Below are positions 11,818-23,965 of a stretch of DNA of 64,000 bases, piece by piece. The notes beneath the pieces were generated by a model. It saw only the letters and a list, made by a program, of their open reading frames with translations. It was not told the origin of the DNA and did not search any database. Origin of the DNA: Mya arenaria. Its lineage: Eukaryota; Mollusca; Bivalvia; Myida; Myidae. The first letter of the stretch is position 1, and every line of letters begins with the position of its first letter. The stretch spans positions 67,780,993 to 67,844,992 of the forward strand of contig NC_069132.1 of NCBI RefSeq assembly GCF_026914265.1, written 5' to 3'. Both the position numbers and the translations under genes were made by a program.

Positions 11818-12737
11818 GTGTCGCCTGAAAAGACGACATATAGGGGTTACTTTTGTCGGCGGCGGTGGCGCCAGGGCGGCGGCGTCCGCGTCCCATTTTC
11901 GCTTGTCCGGGGTATATCTCCTAAACTATTAGTGGTATCAACTTGAAACTTCATATGTACATAGATCTAATTGAGGGCAAGTGCAGTGCACAAGAACTGT
12001 TTCTCTTGCTTCCATATTTTTAGAGTTATTGCCCTTTGTTATTTTTCATGCTTAAAGTTTTGTCCGGGGCATATCTTGTAGAATATAAGAGTTATCAACT
12101 TGAAACTTCATATGTAGATAGATCTCATGGAAGGCAAGTGCAGTGCACAATAACAGTAACTCTTGCTTTCTTAGTTTTAAAATTAATGCCCTTTGTTAAT
12201 TTTCATGCTTAAAGTTTTGTCCGGGGCATATCTTGAAGAATATAAGAGGTATCAACTTGAAACTTCATAGCTAGATAGATCTCATTGAGGGCAAGTGTAG
12301 TGCACAATAACAGTAACTCTTGCTTTCTTAGTTTTAAAGTTATTGCCCTTTGTTAATTTTCATGCTTAAAGTTTTGTCCAGGGCATATCTTGAAGAATAT
12401 AAGAGGTATCAACTTGAAACTTCATAGCTAAATAGATCTCATTGAGGGCAAGTGCAGTGCACAAGAACTGTTACTCTTGCTGCCATATTTTTAGAGTTAT
12501 TGCCCTTTGTTAATTTTCTTGCTTAGGTTTTGTCCGTGGCATATCTCGTAAACTATAGGAGGTTTCAACCTGAAACTTATTCCGTAGGTATATCTGATTG
12601 AGGGTTCAAATGCCACCTACACTTGAAAGTTACATGGCAACATCATTGTCTATAAATGAATAAAATGCCAATCTAACAGCTATAATGTCGACAGTAAATA
12701 ATTCGTCAGGCGACACATCCGACTCACAGAGTTCTAG
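11818..12737 (+). mobile_element. Element B: HINE-like element with 157-bp tandem core
   Basis: The subterminal inverted repeat is perfect: GTGTCGCCTGA at 11818-11828 and TCAGGCGACAC at 12706-12716. A (GGC)n-like GC-rich run follows the 5' end (11857-11893). The core is about 4.5 units of 157 bp; GTTTTGTCC recurs at 12057, 12214, 12371 and 12527. The 3' end is an imperfect hairpin GACTC-ACA-GAGT followed by TCTAG at 12733-12737, then TT. It is flanked on the left by CATCTTTTTTATT. The related site without the element is at about 20045-20085, in duplicon copy 4. No protein is encoded. Confidence 0.82.
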
Positions 12738-13722
12738 TTCAGTACTGGAGTAGTGAGTTAAGAATTTGATACAGTCACATGATCGACCCAGTACTCAGTT
12801 ATTTTGAGTGCATTTTGCCATCCCTACTATCAATTGATATCAAAATTGAATTGGGTCACCAAGCATCAAATTTCCACATTATGGGTAATGGTGGAGCTAT
12901 CAGAAACATTGGATATTTGTGTGTCAGATTCCTTAACATCACAATTGCATAGCTTATTATCCAGCCTCAATATTTATGCAAAAAGCTACAGAAACAAGCT
13001 CAGTAGCAAAAAATTTAAACATAAACCCAGTTTAGTGGCACTTGGCAAACGCCAAAGGCATAGAACACAAAATCACAAACAAGAAACATAGAAGAACAGC
13101 ACAAATCTCCACCTGAAATGACATTTCCTGAAAATGACTTTACTGTGAAAAATTCCCATTTACGCATTACATAATGCATTATAAACAGACATATGTCAGG
13201 AGGTTAACAGGTTTCCCGAGTGTGTAAGAAGGTTTGTAGGTGCTAGATCATGTCTTATCATCAGGCAAGCTTAATCAGACGGCCATTTATCACAGATGTC
13301 AATGGCCTGGCGTAATTTCCTCGCAATCGTCAATATAACCTAAGTTCTGTGAAGAATACTTACACCATATGAGGGTAGAGATATCATGGTGTTTGTACAG
13401 ATTTGGAGAATTAGTTACAGAGGTGTTGATAGGACACTGTATCGACACAATGGAAAAGTGAGACCCGGTGAAATTGGATAAAAAGAGCAGCAAATTGTTC
13501 GGTTTCTTGATAATAAAACCGAACCCTAGAAGGCTGTTTCTCTGCTTGTAATCTTGTTTTGCTTTTGTTTGTGACATGTAAGGCGTCTTTTCATTTGTAA
13601 ATTACAATGCATGACTCCTGCGTTCCAATGACTAAGTATTATCTTGTGGTTATAATGACTTAGTTATGTGGTGGCCATGACTTAGAATCCCATTTCCACA
13701 ACTTACTTATTTATGATAAGAT

Positions 13723-13760
13723 AAGATAAGATCAATTTTATTTCCAATCATGGGACATGT
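13723..13760 (-). repeat. GATAA microsatellite and possible LINE tail
   Basis: GATAAGATAAGATAAGATC is followed by AATTTTATTTCC. On the minus strand this reads like the end of a non-LTR element: an AATAAA-type stretch ending in a short tandem tail. No upstream reverse transcriptase is visible, so this is only a weak suggestion. A similar arrangement occurs at 43127-43165. Confidence 0.4.
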
Positions 13761-14650
13761 TATATGACATGTTAATCACTGTTTACATAATGAAGAAACT
13801 AAATTTAAACAATATTGAAGGTAACATATCTAGTAAATGTAAAAAAGGCTTCATTTTGATTCATGTCTCAACCCTTCCTTCTAACCAGTCCTTTTGTCAT
13901 CAGCTCCTTTTCACATTGGGCAAATAATTGGTGCCAAGAAGTTAGAGTTGCAACATTATGTACCAGTATATAAACTGACTGAAGATTATGAACCGCAGTA
14001 TCATTTTCATCATACCAGTTAAGCGAATAGAAATTGCCTGTCATGTTAAATCACAATGAAACGTACCATCTATGAATCTTTTTTTCTCAATGTTCCCATG
14101 CAAAAATAAATGCTACAGTAATTTTTATGGTAAGAGCTAATTCATTATTTATTTAATGTTTACAGTTTTAGAAATATCATTTTATCATGATTGGCGCCTG
14201 TGTGATTTATCCCCAAGAGCTCGCAGATATTCATGTATGTGATTCACATGTTTCGTCAAAGGTACTTTTGTAAGGATAAAAATAAAATATCTGTTTGAGA
14301 AATTAAGATGAATTTGTGTAAATCCCTCGAGCTAATGTGACCGTCAGATGTGCCAAACATATTATGTCAGTCAAAGAATCTGAAATCCCTCATGTGCCTA
14401 GGGCAGACACATTAGATTAATTATTTTTTACTCTTGACTTAGCTTCAAGCTACCATGATCCTGTATATGTATTTATAACATTAGCATTGATATTGAATTT
14501 AACGAAATCATATTCATTAGACTAACAGATATTCCAAATATGCTTTTCATCAAATTTAGAGAGTCCCTTAAATGGATGTGTCTGTTATTGATTGGCAATC
14601 GTGCCTTCAGTGTGAGATTCGACAAATAAAATATGATTGCTAATAGTATT

Positions 14651-14936
14651 GCTCACCATTTTTATGGTGATGTTTCGTAAAATTAAAATGTTTCCAGCAA
14701 ATTAAAATGTTCGGCAGATAGACTCAATTACTTGGATTTTATTTAAACCGTGGATATAAAGGCAATACTTTGAAGAGTACAGTACACTCAACGAGTTAGA
14801 CCCACTTTCCTCGCTCATAAAGATATAGGGATAAAGTCGATGATCGCGGGTTTCCTCCAAGGGTAAAACTGTTGCCCTCGCTAAAATCCCCCCGAGTTCC
14901 TCCGAGTGGCTGGCTTACTGCCGAGTTATGATGTGT
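14651..14936. other. Short unique spacer
   Basis: AT-rich with a local GC-rich patch near 14840-14925. No frame, repeat or RNA gene is recognised. Confidence 0.4.
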
Positions 14937-15119
14937 TATTTGATTCTCATAGGAAATATACCATGGTTGTCATAAAGTGAAATTACTTTATCCACCCTGT
15001 CAATTTTACAGATTCAGTACATACACATTCTAGAGAAGTTCTAAACCACTTCTTAAATGTGTACTTGTATGCATTGGAACAGATTAAAAAAATACTGTAA
15101 TTTTGCTCCTCATCAAACT

Positions 15120-15203
15120 AAGTTTCCAATGTAGGACAGAAACAACCAAGTTTCCAATGTAGGACAGAAACAACCAAGTTTCCAATGTAGGACAGAAACA
15201 AAC
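15120..15203. repeat. 28-bp tandem triplication
   Basis: AAGTTTCCAATGTAGGACAG recurs at 15120, 15148 and 15176. The three copies are essentially identical and are absent from the opposite arm of the inverted duplicon. Confidence 0.93.
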
Positions 15204-15374
15204 AACAAAATTCATCTTGCACTGTCTATGACAGAAATTCAATTACCGAAACTTAATAAAACTAAGTGCATTTTTCAACACAATTCAATCTGCAGCCCTC
15301 CTTGTGGGATCGCAAAATTGGACAAAACAGTCGGCCAGACATAGTTATTTGGTTCCGGTTAATGCTAGCTGTTA

Positions 15375-15578
15375 TTGATGGAGGGGAAGAACCAAGACGT
15401 GGTAAACAAATGTAGAGAGAGAGTATGGAAGACGTGGATCTTCCCAGTGGAAGTTTGGTGTACAGGCTTTCCATCACAGTCAGTATGGAAAATACTGGGA
15501 GCCGCGGGCACAATTGGACAAGTAAGAAAGACTGCCGTCCACGCTCTTGGGAGAGCTGCAGAGAGAGGGTCCAGTTGA
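15375..15578 (+). pseudogene. Second copy of the retroelement C-terminal fragment
   Basis: The frame contains KCRERVWKTWIFPVEV, WCTGFPSQSVWKILGAAG and HALGRAAERGSS, matching the minus-strand fragment at 10500-10761 residue for residue apart from scattered changes (for example GCTGF to WCTGF). The VPWEE and Glu/Lys-rich part found in the other copy is deleted here, replaced by MMEGKNQDVVN. The ATG at the start of the frame is fortuitous. It is a decayed fragment carried by the inverted duplicon arm, not a gene. Confidence 0.55.
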
Positions 15579-15844
15579 CTCTGGTTACGACGCAGTGACC
15601 GACTTGAAAGTCAACATAGACGAGGTAGTGTCTGATCACCACTACCTGCACTGCCATCTAAAGGTCATACTGAGATAAGGGGCGAAACACGAAGTGACCT
15701 ATTGGCACTTGACTGAGGACGTCAAACATAAAGCAGTACATTTGTTTCTTCACCATAGTGATTTTTCAGCAAATCAATGAACACAACAAATAAGAGCTTT
15801 GTTTTTGTTATGTTAGGATATGACCAAGCACTTGCAGAAAGATA

Positions 15845-15905
15845 TTTTATTTACCTTTGAAGCAGACAGTCCTGGGTTCGATCCCCACTTGGTGCTTCAT
15901 CAATG
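15845..15905 (+). repeat. tRNA-like SINE relic
   Basis: GAAGCAGACAGTCCTGGG is followed by the B-box GGTTCGATCCCC and TTGGTGCTTCA. It is the best preserved B box of the four related relics. The A-box half is not recognisable, so it is unlikely to be a tRNA gene. Confidence 0.5.
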
Positions 15906-16205
15906 ATTGTACTGGTTATAATCAAACTGGAATGGTGAATGGTTCTAAATCATAATGTACATTGCAGATTTTAAAACTGGGATATGCTTGTTGCTAGTAA
16001 AGCTGTTCAGAGCTTGTGTTCCATGACAATCATTGTAACGTAAAATAAACCTTTACCTACTACCATTAGGCCTATATAAATTAATTGATCGATTTTCATC
16101 CACTTTTTTTATTAATTCTAATGAAGTGGAGGGTAAGGTTTTATTTTATTTTTATTTTTCTAAAGTGACTTTTTCACATGTGAATATGAGTTCATGCTCT
16201 GTCTT

Positions 16206-17770
16206 ATTGCCTAAGGGATCTTTCTGGTTAGTAAAGTGAATTATGGAATCACCGTATCCATTAGTGCAATAGACATTGGTTTAAGTATATTCAATACCAT
16301 ATCGCAACCCATTGTTCGAACCAATCCTTATGTCATCAACTCCTATTCACTTGGGGGAAATAATTAACTTGAAATGGAAATGTTAGAGTTTTCCCACATA
16401 TCTGGAATTGTGTTAAAAACCATTGCGAAGATTGTCTGTGATGGTCAAGGGTGAATAGCCGTACCTTTTCCAATTTCCAGTCTCCCCAAATGGTTTGTGC
16501 AAACAAATGGCGTTATTGGTGCCAAGGAGTAGGGTCGCAACAATATGTAACAGGATATGATACAATGGCTGAAGATAGTGAACCGGGGTTTCATTTTCAT
16601 CATACCTGTTTATCACAGTATGCATTTTACAGAGAACATTTCTTGTCAATTCAACAATACTTAGAAAAATCATCAAAAGCGAATGTAAATTGAATATAAA
16701 TTTTGAACATTTTATGTTAACTCTTCCGCAAGTTAATCATTTCTTTCACTATTTCAATGCAAAATTAAATGTTACAGTATGTTTTGTTGGTTACAGCTCA
16801 TTTTTTATTCGTTTAATGATCACAGTTTTATAAATATCGTTTTCATTATGATTAGGGCCTGTATTATTTATCCTCAAGAGCTCGCTGGTATATATGATAC
16901 ACATGTTTCGTCAATAGTACTGTTGTATGAAATCATATTCATTAGACACACTGATATCCCAAATATGCTTTCCATCCAATGTAGAGAGTTCCTAATACTG
17001 ATTTATCTCCTATTGATTGGCCATACAATTTCCAGTGTGCGTTTCAACAGCATCAAAATCCATGAACTGTGATAAAAGAGACATTGCACATTTAAAAGTC
17101 ATTTAAGGCGATTATAAATTAATTGGTAGATATTCATTCCTGCCTTCCCCCTTTTTTTCCACTGTCCCTTAAATTTTATTGACTCAAATAAAAGTGAGGA
17201 ATTTGGGTCTGTGTTTGCCTATCGCTCCGCTTCTGTCCGGGAACAGTGTTTCTTCATACCAGCGTTGTTGATGTTAACATTCCTTGTAAAAAGGAAAATT
17301 GTTACGATGGTATTCTTGGTTCGTCTAGAGAAACATGTACCGGTATATTTGGTGCCTTATACAATGAGAACTAGCATGAGAACATATTAAATGGCCGAAC
17401 AGTCATCTAAGAAAAATAGAAAAAAAAAATCTTACCCCCGCCCAATTAAAAAAAATGGATGAAAATCTGGCAATTAGTTTATTTGGCCTATTGGTACGGT
17501 AAACATTTAATTCATGTTACAGTTATTAACAATTTGAAGAGTTTGACTAGCAACAAACAAATCTAAGTTTTAAAATCTGCTATGTACATTATTATTATTA
17601 AGAACCATTAGGAACCATTTACAGTTTGATTATAGCCAGTACAATCATCGAGGATCGAACGCAGAACTGTTTGCTTCAGAGTTTGATATAAGATTCACTT
17701 TGCCATCGCCTGATAATATCCTCACATTACTTAAGCATAGCTCTATTTGTTCTGTTTGTTATGTATATAT
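16206..17770. repeat. Local duplicon copy 3
   Basis: It matches copy 1 closely: 16205-16430 with 8860-9060, 16440-16700 with 9090-9340, 16700-17080 with 9350-9700 and 17090-17770 with 9710-10410. Frames of 80-97 codons do not persist between the copies. Confidence 0.7.
17640..17715 (-). repeat. tRNA-like SINE relic with A and B boxes
   Basis: The minus strand shows GGCGATGGCAAAGTG (A-box-like), CTCTGAAGCAAACAG (anticodon-arm-like) and GTTCTGCGTTCGATCC (B box). The order and spacing are tRNA-like, but stems are not maintained. Confidence 0.5.
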
Positions 17771-17819
17771 AAGGAAGGCTGCAGGTTTCATGTGTTTTGA
17801 AAAACAAAAACAACCACAA

Positions 17820-18220
17820 ATTTTATCTTCTTGGTTTATTTTAAGCTGAAAGTTTTGGTATGGATTTTCTGCCAGAGGAAATGCAAGATGCATTTTGTAG
17901 GTTGTGTCCGCCTTGAATTGAAAACTTGGTTTGATGGGCTACAGCATCCTTTAATCTTGATATTGAACAAGGACAATATGCTTTTCCTTAGGACTTTTAA
18001 TGTTCTATAAATGTCATTTGTACAAAACACAACAACATGTAACATATTTCTTTTGTTTAACAAAAGAAAAGAAAAAAAGAAACCAAAAGTGCTTGCTCTT
18101 GTGCTTCTGGTGCGTTCCCCTGAAATTGTACAAGTTTTTATGTCAACATCAGAGAAAAAAAGTATTAAGATATGCTCAAAATGCACCGTTTCAGACTTGA
18201 ATTGTTAAAAATTACTTTGG
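17820..18220. repeat. Duplicon block X
   Basis: TTTTAAGCTGAAAG, the ATGCATTTTG box and GAAAACTTGG near 17840-17930 recur in diverged form at 29440-29530 and 35390-35470. The block is non-coding: frames on both strands differ between the copies. Confidence 0.55.
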
Positions 18221-18673
18221 GTGAATACCCCCAAACACCACTGCCGAATATTTTAAACAAGTCCTGTTTTATAAAATCCAGATTTTGAGCAAGCTCTTCG
18301 AAAGCATTTACCAGTGCATGTTTGCAAGCTCCACTGCGAACATGTACACATTTAAGAAGTGGTTGAGAACCTTTCTAGAATATGTTTGTACTTCTGTAAT
18401 ATCGACATACTTGATAAAGTAATTTCACTTCATGACATCCATGGAATTTCCAAGAGAATCGGAAGAGACATAATAATGAGGCCATAAAGTCTGATAAAAG
18501 CTTGCAGAATGTGTCTTTGATAATTATGCTGCCTTAAGCTGAATCTGTCACATTTCAGTGAAATTTTCCCATTTAAAGTTGCTCTATTAGCTTGGAAGTT
18601 ATTTCGCTTAAAGAAATCGAAAACAATACAAAAAGAAAGTATTGTTACATTATTTGTTTATCATCATTTTATT

Positions 18674-19548
18674 GTGTCGCCTGAAAAGACGACATATAGG
18701 GGTTACTTTTGTCGGTGGCGGCGGCGTCCGCGTTCCATTTTCCCTTGTCCGGGGTATATCTCCTAAACAATTAGTGGTATCAACTTGAAACTTCATATGT
18801 ACATAGATCGAATTGAGGGCAAGTGCAGTGCACAAGAACTGTTACTCTTGCTTCCATATTTTTAGAGTTATTGCCCTTTGTTATTTTTCATGCTTAAAGT
18901 TTTGTCCGTGGCATATCTTGTAGAATATAAGAGTTATCAACTTGAAACTTCATATGTAGATAGATCTCATGGAGGGCAAGTGCAGTGCACAATAACAGTA
19001 ACTCTTGCTTTCTTAGTTTTAAAATTATTGCCCTTTGTTAATTTTCATGCTTAAAGTTTTGTCCGGGGCATATCTTGAAGAATATAAGAGGTATCAACTT
19101 GAAACTTCATGGCTAGATAGATCTCATTGAGGGCAAGTGCAGTGCACAATAACAGTAACTCTTGCTTTCTTAGTTTTAAAGTTATTGCCCTTTGTTAATT
19201 TTCATGCTTAAAGTTTTGTCCGGGGCATATCTTGAAGAATATAAGAGGTATCAACTTGAAACTTCATAGCTAGATATATCTCATTGAGGGCAAGTGCAGT
19301 GCATAATAACAGTAACTCTTGCTTTCTTAGTTTTAAAGTTATTGCCCTTTGTTAATTTTCATGCTTAAAGTTTTGTCCGGGGCATATCTTGAAGAATATA
19401 AGAGGTATCAACTTGAAACTTCATAGCTAGATAGATCTCATTGAGGGCAAGTGCAGTGCACAAGAACCGTTACTCTTGCTGCCATATTTTTAGAGTTATT
19501 GCCCTTTGTTAATTTTCTTGCTTAGGTTTTGTCCGTGGCATATCTCGT
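18674..19548 (+). mobile_element. Element B': 3'-truncated relative of element B
   Basis: It begins with GTGTCGCCTGA exactly as element B does, has the same GC-rich run (18715-18735) and about five units of the same 157-bp repeat. It stops in mid-unit after GTCCGTGGCATATCTCGT, with no 3' subterminal repeat or hairpin. Its position in copy 4 differs from that of B in copy 2, so it is an independent insertion. Confidence 0.8.
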
Positions 19549-21168
19549 CTATAAAAAGCAATGCAAGTTTTTGAAGTACAACCGGCGTGAGTATAAATGT
19601 GTATGTAATGTTGTATTTAAAAACATTTATGTCGTGAAATTAACAAGTTAATGAGACCAAACTATGTAAAAAAAACAGAATTTCAAACACAGTTTTTTTT
19701 TCTTTTACTGTCATTAAATTGTTGTTTATGCATAACAAAAGTAATGATTCTCACATTTTTAACATAAACCATTAAATGGTTGTTATGGGGATTTTAATTT
19801 ATAAAAAATTACGTCAGTTTATTGTTTTGTGAATAACATTGTAATTGGTAAACAACTGTGCTTAAGATGAACGTCTATCAAAACATCCATTACATCCAAG
19901 ACACATGCAAATCGGGACACTTAAATTGACAGGGAAGCAATTTGGCAACTCTGGTCCTTAAATTCAACAGGCAAGTGAGGATGAGAGGAACAACACGTTG
20001 TGACTTGTTGGCAACAGGCCAGTACTTTACAGCACCAATTGATTGCATCTTTATTTTTTTACCCAAGTTCTGGAGTAGTGTCAGTTAAGTATTTGATACA
20101 GTCAGATGATCGATCTAGCACTCTTTATTTTGAGTGCATTTTTGTCATCCCTACTTTCAATTGATATCAAAATTAAATTGGGTCACCAAGCATCAAAATG
20201 TAACAATATGGGTAATGGTGGAGCTATCAAAAAAATTGCTTATTTGTGTGTCAGATTCCTACATGTCATCATGTCATGGCCTGTTATCCAGCCTCAACCT
20301 TAAATGACATTTCCTGAAAATGATTTTACTGTGAAAAATTCCAATTTACACATAAGGCATTATAAATAGAAATATATCAGCAGGTTTTCCAAGTATGTAA
20401 GAAAGTTTACGGGTGCTAGATCATGTCTAATCTCCAGGCAAGCTTAATCAGACAGCCATTTATCACAGATGTCAATGGGCTGGTGTAATTACTGCAAATG
20501 TCAATATAATCTTAACCTATAAGTTCAACATCTGTGAAGTATACGTACACCATATGAGGGTAGAGATATCATGGTGTTTGTACAGATAGTTCAATTGCAG
20601 AGTTAGTTAAAGAGGTGATAATTGGACGCATTAACGACATGATCAGAAGAAGAGACCTGGTGAAATTGGATAAAAAGAGCAGCAAATTGTTTGGTTTTTT
20701 GATAATAAAGCAGAACCCTGGAATGTTGTTTCTCTGCTTGTAATGTTGTTTTGCTTTTGCATGTGACATTTGTAAAAGACAAACCATGACTCCCACGTTC
20801 CAACAACTTAGTATTTATCTTTTAGTCATGGCTTAGTTATGTGGTGGCCATGACTAACAATCCCTTTCCAACGACTTACTTATATAAGAATGAATTTCGT
20901 CTGGCCTTATCCATTATTGCAATAGACATTGGTTGAAATTTATGCAATAACATATCTCAATCCTTTCCACTTACCAGTCCTTTTGGTCATAAGCTCCTTT
21001 TAGCTTTGGGAAAAATAATTGGTGCCAAGCAACCATTGCAACAATATGTAACAGTATATAAAGTGGCTGAAAATATTGTGAACCGCAGTATCATTTTCAA
21101 CATACCAGTTTGGGGAATAGAAGTTGCCCGTCCGGTTGAATCACAATGTACCTTACCCTCTATAAATG

Positions 21169-22318
21169 TTTTTTTAACCAGGTTTTCAACAAAAAGCGGG
21201 TTATTAGAATGAGGTTGTCGTTGGGCGGGCGGGCGTCAAACATTGGTTTCTGTTCAATAACTATAGTTAGCATTGATAGATATTGATGAAACTTGGTGTG
21301 TAGGTAGCTTATGGGAAGAGCTAGCTTGGGTTTGCTTTTGAGGGGGGTGGGGATAAGGTTAAGGTCACTGTTACTAAAAATAGAAAAATGTTTTTTGCCC
21401 AATAACTTTAGTTAGCATTGATAGATATTGACGAAACTTGGTGTGTAAGTTGCTTATGTGAAGAGCTAGCTTGGGATTGCTTTTGAGTGGGGAGGGGCTG
21501 AGGTCAAGGTCACTATTACTTAAAATAGAAAAATGGTCAAGGTCACTGTTACTTTTAATAGAAAAATGGTTTCTGCCCAATAACTTTAGTTAGGATTGAT
21601 AGATATTGACGAAAGTTGGTGTGTAGGTAGCTTATGTGAAGAGCTAGCTTGGGATTGCTATTGAGGGGGGAGGGGCTAAGGTCAAGGTCACTGTTACTTA
21701 AAATAGAAAATTGGTTTCTGCCCAATAACTTTAGTTAGCATTGACCGATATTGATGAAACTTGGTGTGTAAGTTGCTTATGTGAAGAGCTAGCTTGGGAT
21801 TGCTTCTGAGTGGGGAGGGGCTAAGGTCAAGGTCACTATTACTTAAAATAGAAAAATGGTCCAGGTCACTGTTACTTAAAATAGAAAAATGGTTTCTGCC
21901 CAATACTTTTAGTTAGCATTGACCGATATTGATGAAACTTGGTGTGTAGGTAGCTTATGTACAGAGCTAGCTTGGGATTGCTTTTGAGGGGGGTGGGGCT
22001 AAGGTCAAGGTCACCTGTTACTAAAAATAGAAAAATGGTTTCTGTCCAATAACATAAGTTAGCATTGATAGATATTGATGAAACTTAGTGTGTAGGTAGC
22101 TTATGTGAAGAGCTAGCTTGGAATTGCTTTTGAGTGGGGAGGGGCTAAGGTCAAGGTCACTATTACTAAAAATAGAAAAATGGTTTCCGCCAACAGGTAT
22201 TTTCAGTTACGTCTCTTTTTGATAAAAGTAAAGATAAAGTCATACAACAAATTAATTGGCTATAATTTCTGATTGCCCATAACAAAAACCTGGTTTCGTC
22301 GCATTGCGACGCTTCTAG
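21169..22318 (+). mobile_element. Element C: HINE-like element with about 148-bp tandem core
   Basis: Subterminal inverted repeats are AACCAGGTTTT (21176-21186) and AAAACCTGGTT (22285-22295). A GGGCGGGCGGGCG run lies at 21223-21236. The core repeats TTAGCATTGA at irregular spacing around 148 bp, some units carrying an extra 30-bp piece with GGTCAAGGTCACTGTTAC. The 3' end is a 7-bp perfect hairpin, CGTCGCA-T-TGCGACG (22297-22311), then CTTCTAG (22312-22318) and T's: a textbook Helitron-type terminus (hairpin, then CTAG before T). The matching site in copy 2 near 14070-14100 is empty. No protein is encoded. Confidence 0.85.
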
Positions 22319-22860
22319 TTTTTAATGTTCCCATGCAAATTAAAATGCTACAATATTTTTATGGTAAGAGCTCATTCATTATTTATTTAATGATCACAGT
22401 TTTAGAAAATTTAGTTTTATTATGATTGGTGCCTGTGTGATTTATCCTCAAGAGCTCGCTGATAAACATGTATATGATTCACATGTTTCGTCAAAGGTAC
22501 TTTTGATAGGATAAAAATGAAATATCTGTTTGGGAATTTGTGTAAATGCCTCGGTCCAAATGTCAAAGAATCTGAAATACCTCAGGTGTCGAGGACAGAC
22601 ACATTAGTTTAATTATCTTATATCTTGACTTGCCTTCAAGCTGCCATGATCCTGTATATTCATAACTTTATAAGTGATATTGAATATTAGGAAATTATAT
22701 ACATTAGACTGATATTCATAATATGCCTTTCATCAAATTTAGAGAGTCCCCTAAATGGATGTGTCTATTATTGGTTGCCCGCGGCACTTTCAGTCAGAGA
22801 TTCGACAAGTAAAATATGTTAGCATCAAAATCCATACACTGTTCTTAGAGCTAAAGTAGC

Positions 22861-23965
22861 ATGTTTAAAAGTTGTAAAGATATGGTTATATGGATATATT
22901 TGTCTTCCATTGCAACAACAAACTATTGAAACATGTTCGTAAGAGCTTTCACATCCTCGGCCTAATCATTCCAAATAAGTTACCCTTGGCAAATTGGCTA
23001 GCGATATACTTGTAAGCATTTTCCAACCAACCAAAAAGCCAAACACAAAAAGTAAATCATCTCCTTTGTGAAGAGCTATCATTAAATTTGACAAAATATT
23101 TAATGCCCTGTCAAAAACTATTTGAAAGCAACAATATCATTGGATCATTCAGAACCGAGATTTCAATCGTAACTTGTCGGCCATTGCAATATTGCATGAG
23201 GTGTGTCTCAGGCGACCAATCAAGCGGCTGGATTTTAAGTCATTAATTATTCATGAGTATGAAATTTTTACAGCTTACTTGGCTAGGGTATCATATATGT
23301 TATGAATATCAGTTTTAATTTGACTCCATATGACGCGAACTAGAGAGTTTTTAATTAATTTTGGGTACCTGATTTTGTTGCAATGGCTATATATATTTGG
23401 CATCTGTGTTTGCAACAACCAATATACGTGAACATATTCGCTTATTTGTTTATTTTTGAAAATAATTGGACATAATAAAAACGACATTTCTTATCATTTT
23501 AAGGGCGCTTGATCCTCGTCCACAAATGACTCATCCAGAGCACAATTGATGCTGGGGTGCTGAGGATGTGCTTTTTGGCAACAAACATATGTAGAATTTA
23601 TCTGCTATTTACATTGATTAAGAACCTCTACTTTGAGTACTTTAGCCAGTATGCATCATCAGTGAAGCTTTATGTGGGGATCAAACGCAGGACCCTCTGA
23701 TTCAGAGTCTGATACAAAAGCCTCTCTACCATCGCGACTAATCGTATTGTAACTTAATCAGAACAGGTTGTCTATATTGTAATTAAATTAAAGGTGATCT
23801 CTTGAATTTTAACAGTTTTAATATTTGAAGTTTAAGCTATTTTTACATAATACTAACACTATTGTAAGGATCATACATTGGTTGTAGTTTTGTGTGTAAG
23901 GTTCTATGATGGGCGTTTTTTAGTAAGCACTTGATGATTCTATTGATACTTTATACATGGGTTCA
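22861..23965. other. AT-rich spacer before the 81-bp array
   Basis: No gene is supported; the only long frame (23275-23487, minus) has no recognisable features. The tRNA-like relic at 23660-23745 lies here. Confidence 0.5.
23660..23745 (-). repeat. tRNA-derived SINE head, fairly complete
   Basis: The minus strand reads CGCGATGGTAGAGAGG (A box), CAGACTCTGAATCAGAGG (anticodon arm with CTGAATC loop) and CCTGCGTTTGATCCCCAC (B box), with tRNA-like spacing. It is the most complete of the four relics. The anticodon stem has mismatches and the acceptor stem does not pair, so a SINE head is more likely than a functional tRNA. Confidence 0.5.

Larger units (their letters stand above)
10431..14650. repeat. 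Local duplicon copy 2
   Basis: It matches copy 4 (18300-22860) over most of its length: 10900-11150 with 18380-18610, 11580-11810 with 19860-20060, 12740-13600 with 20060-20780, 13610-13700 with 20790-20880 and 13860-14620 with 20940-22800. Copy 2 carries element B but lacks element C; copy 4 has C but lacks B at the matching site. No gene is seen apart from the retroelement fragment at 10500-10761. Confidence 0.75.
14937..16205. repeat. Inverted copy of duplicon segment 9950-11000
   Basis: Read as reverse complement, 14937-15060 matches 10880-10990, 15262-15670 matches 10430-10860, 15670-15960 matches 10130-10410 and 15960-16205 matches roughly 9950-10130. Together with 9950-11000 it forms a large imperfect inverted repeat whose arms lie about 4 kb apart and enclose duplicon copy 2. 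Small indels and the 28-bp triplication distinguish the arms. Confidence 0.72.
18300..22860. repeat. Local duplicon copy 4
   Basis: It is paralogous to copy 2 (10880-14640) as detailed there. It carries truncated element B' near its left end and element C near its right end. Between them, 19860-21170 is plain non-coding duplicon sequence, with the empty equivalent of the element B site near 20045-20085. Confidence 0.75.
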
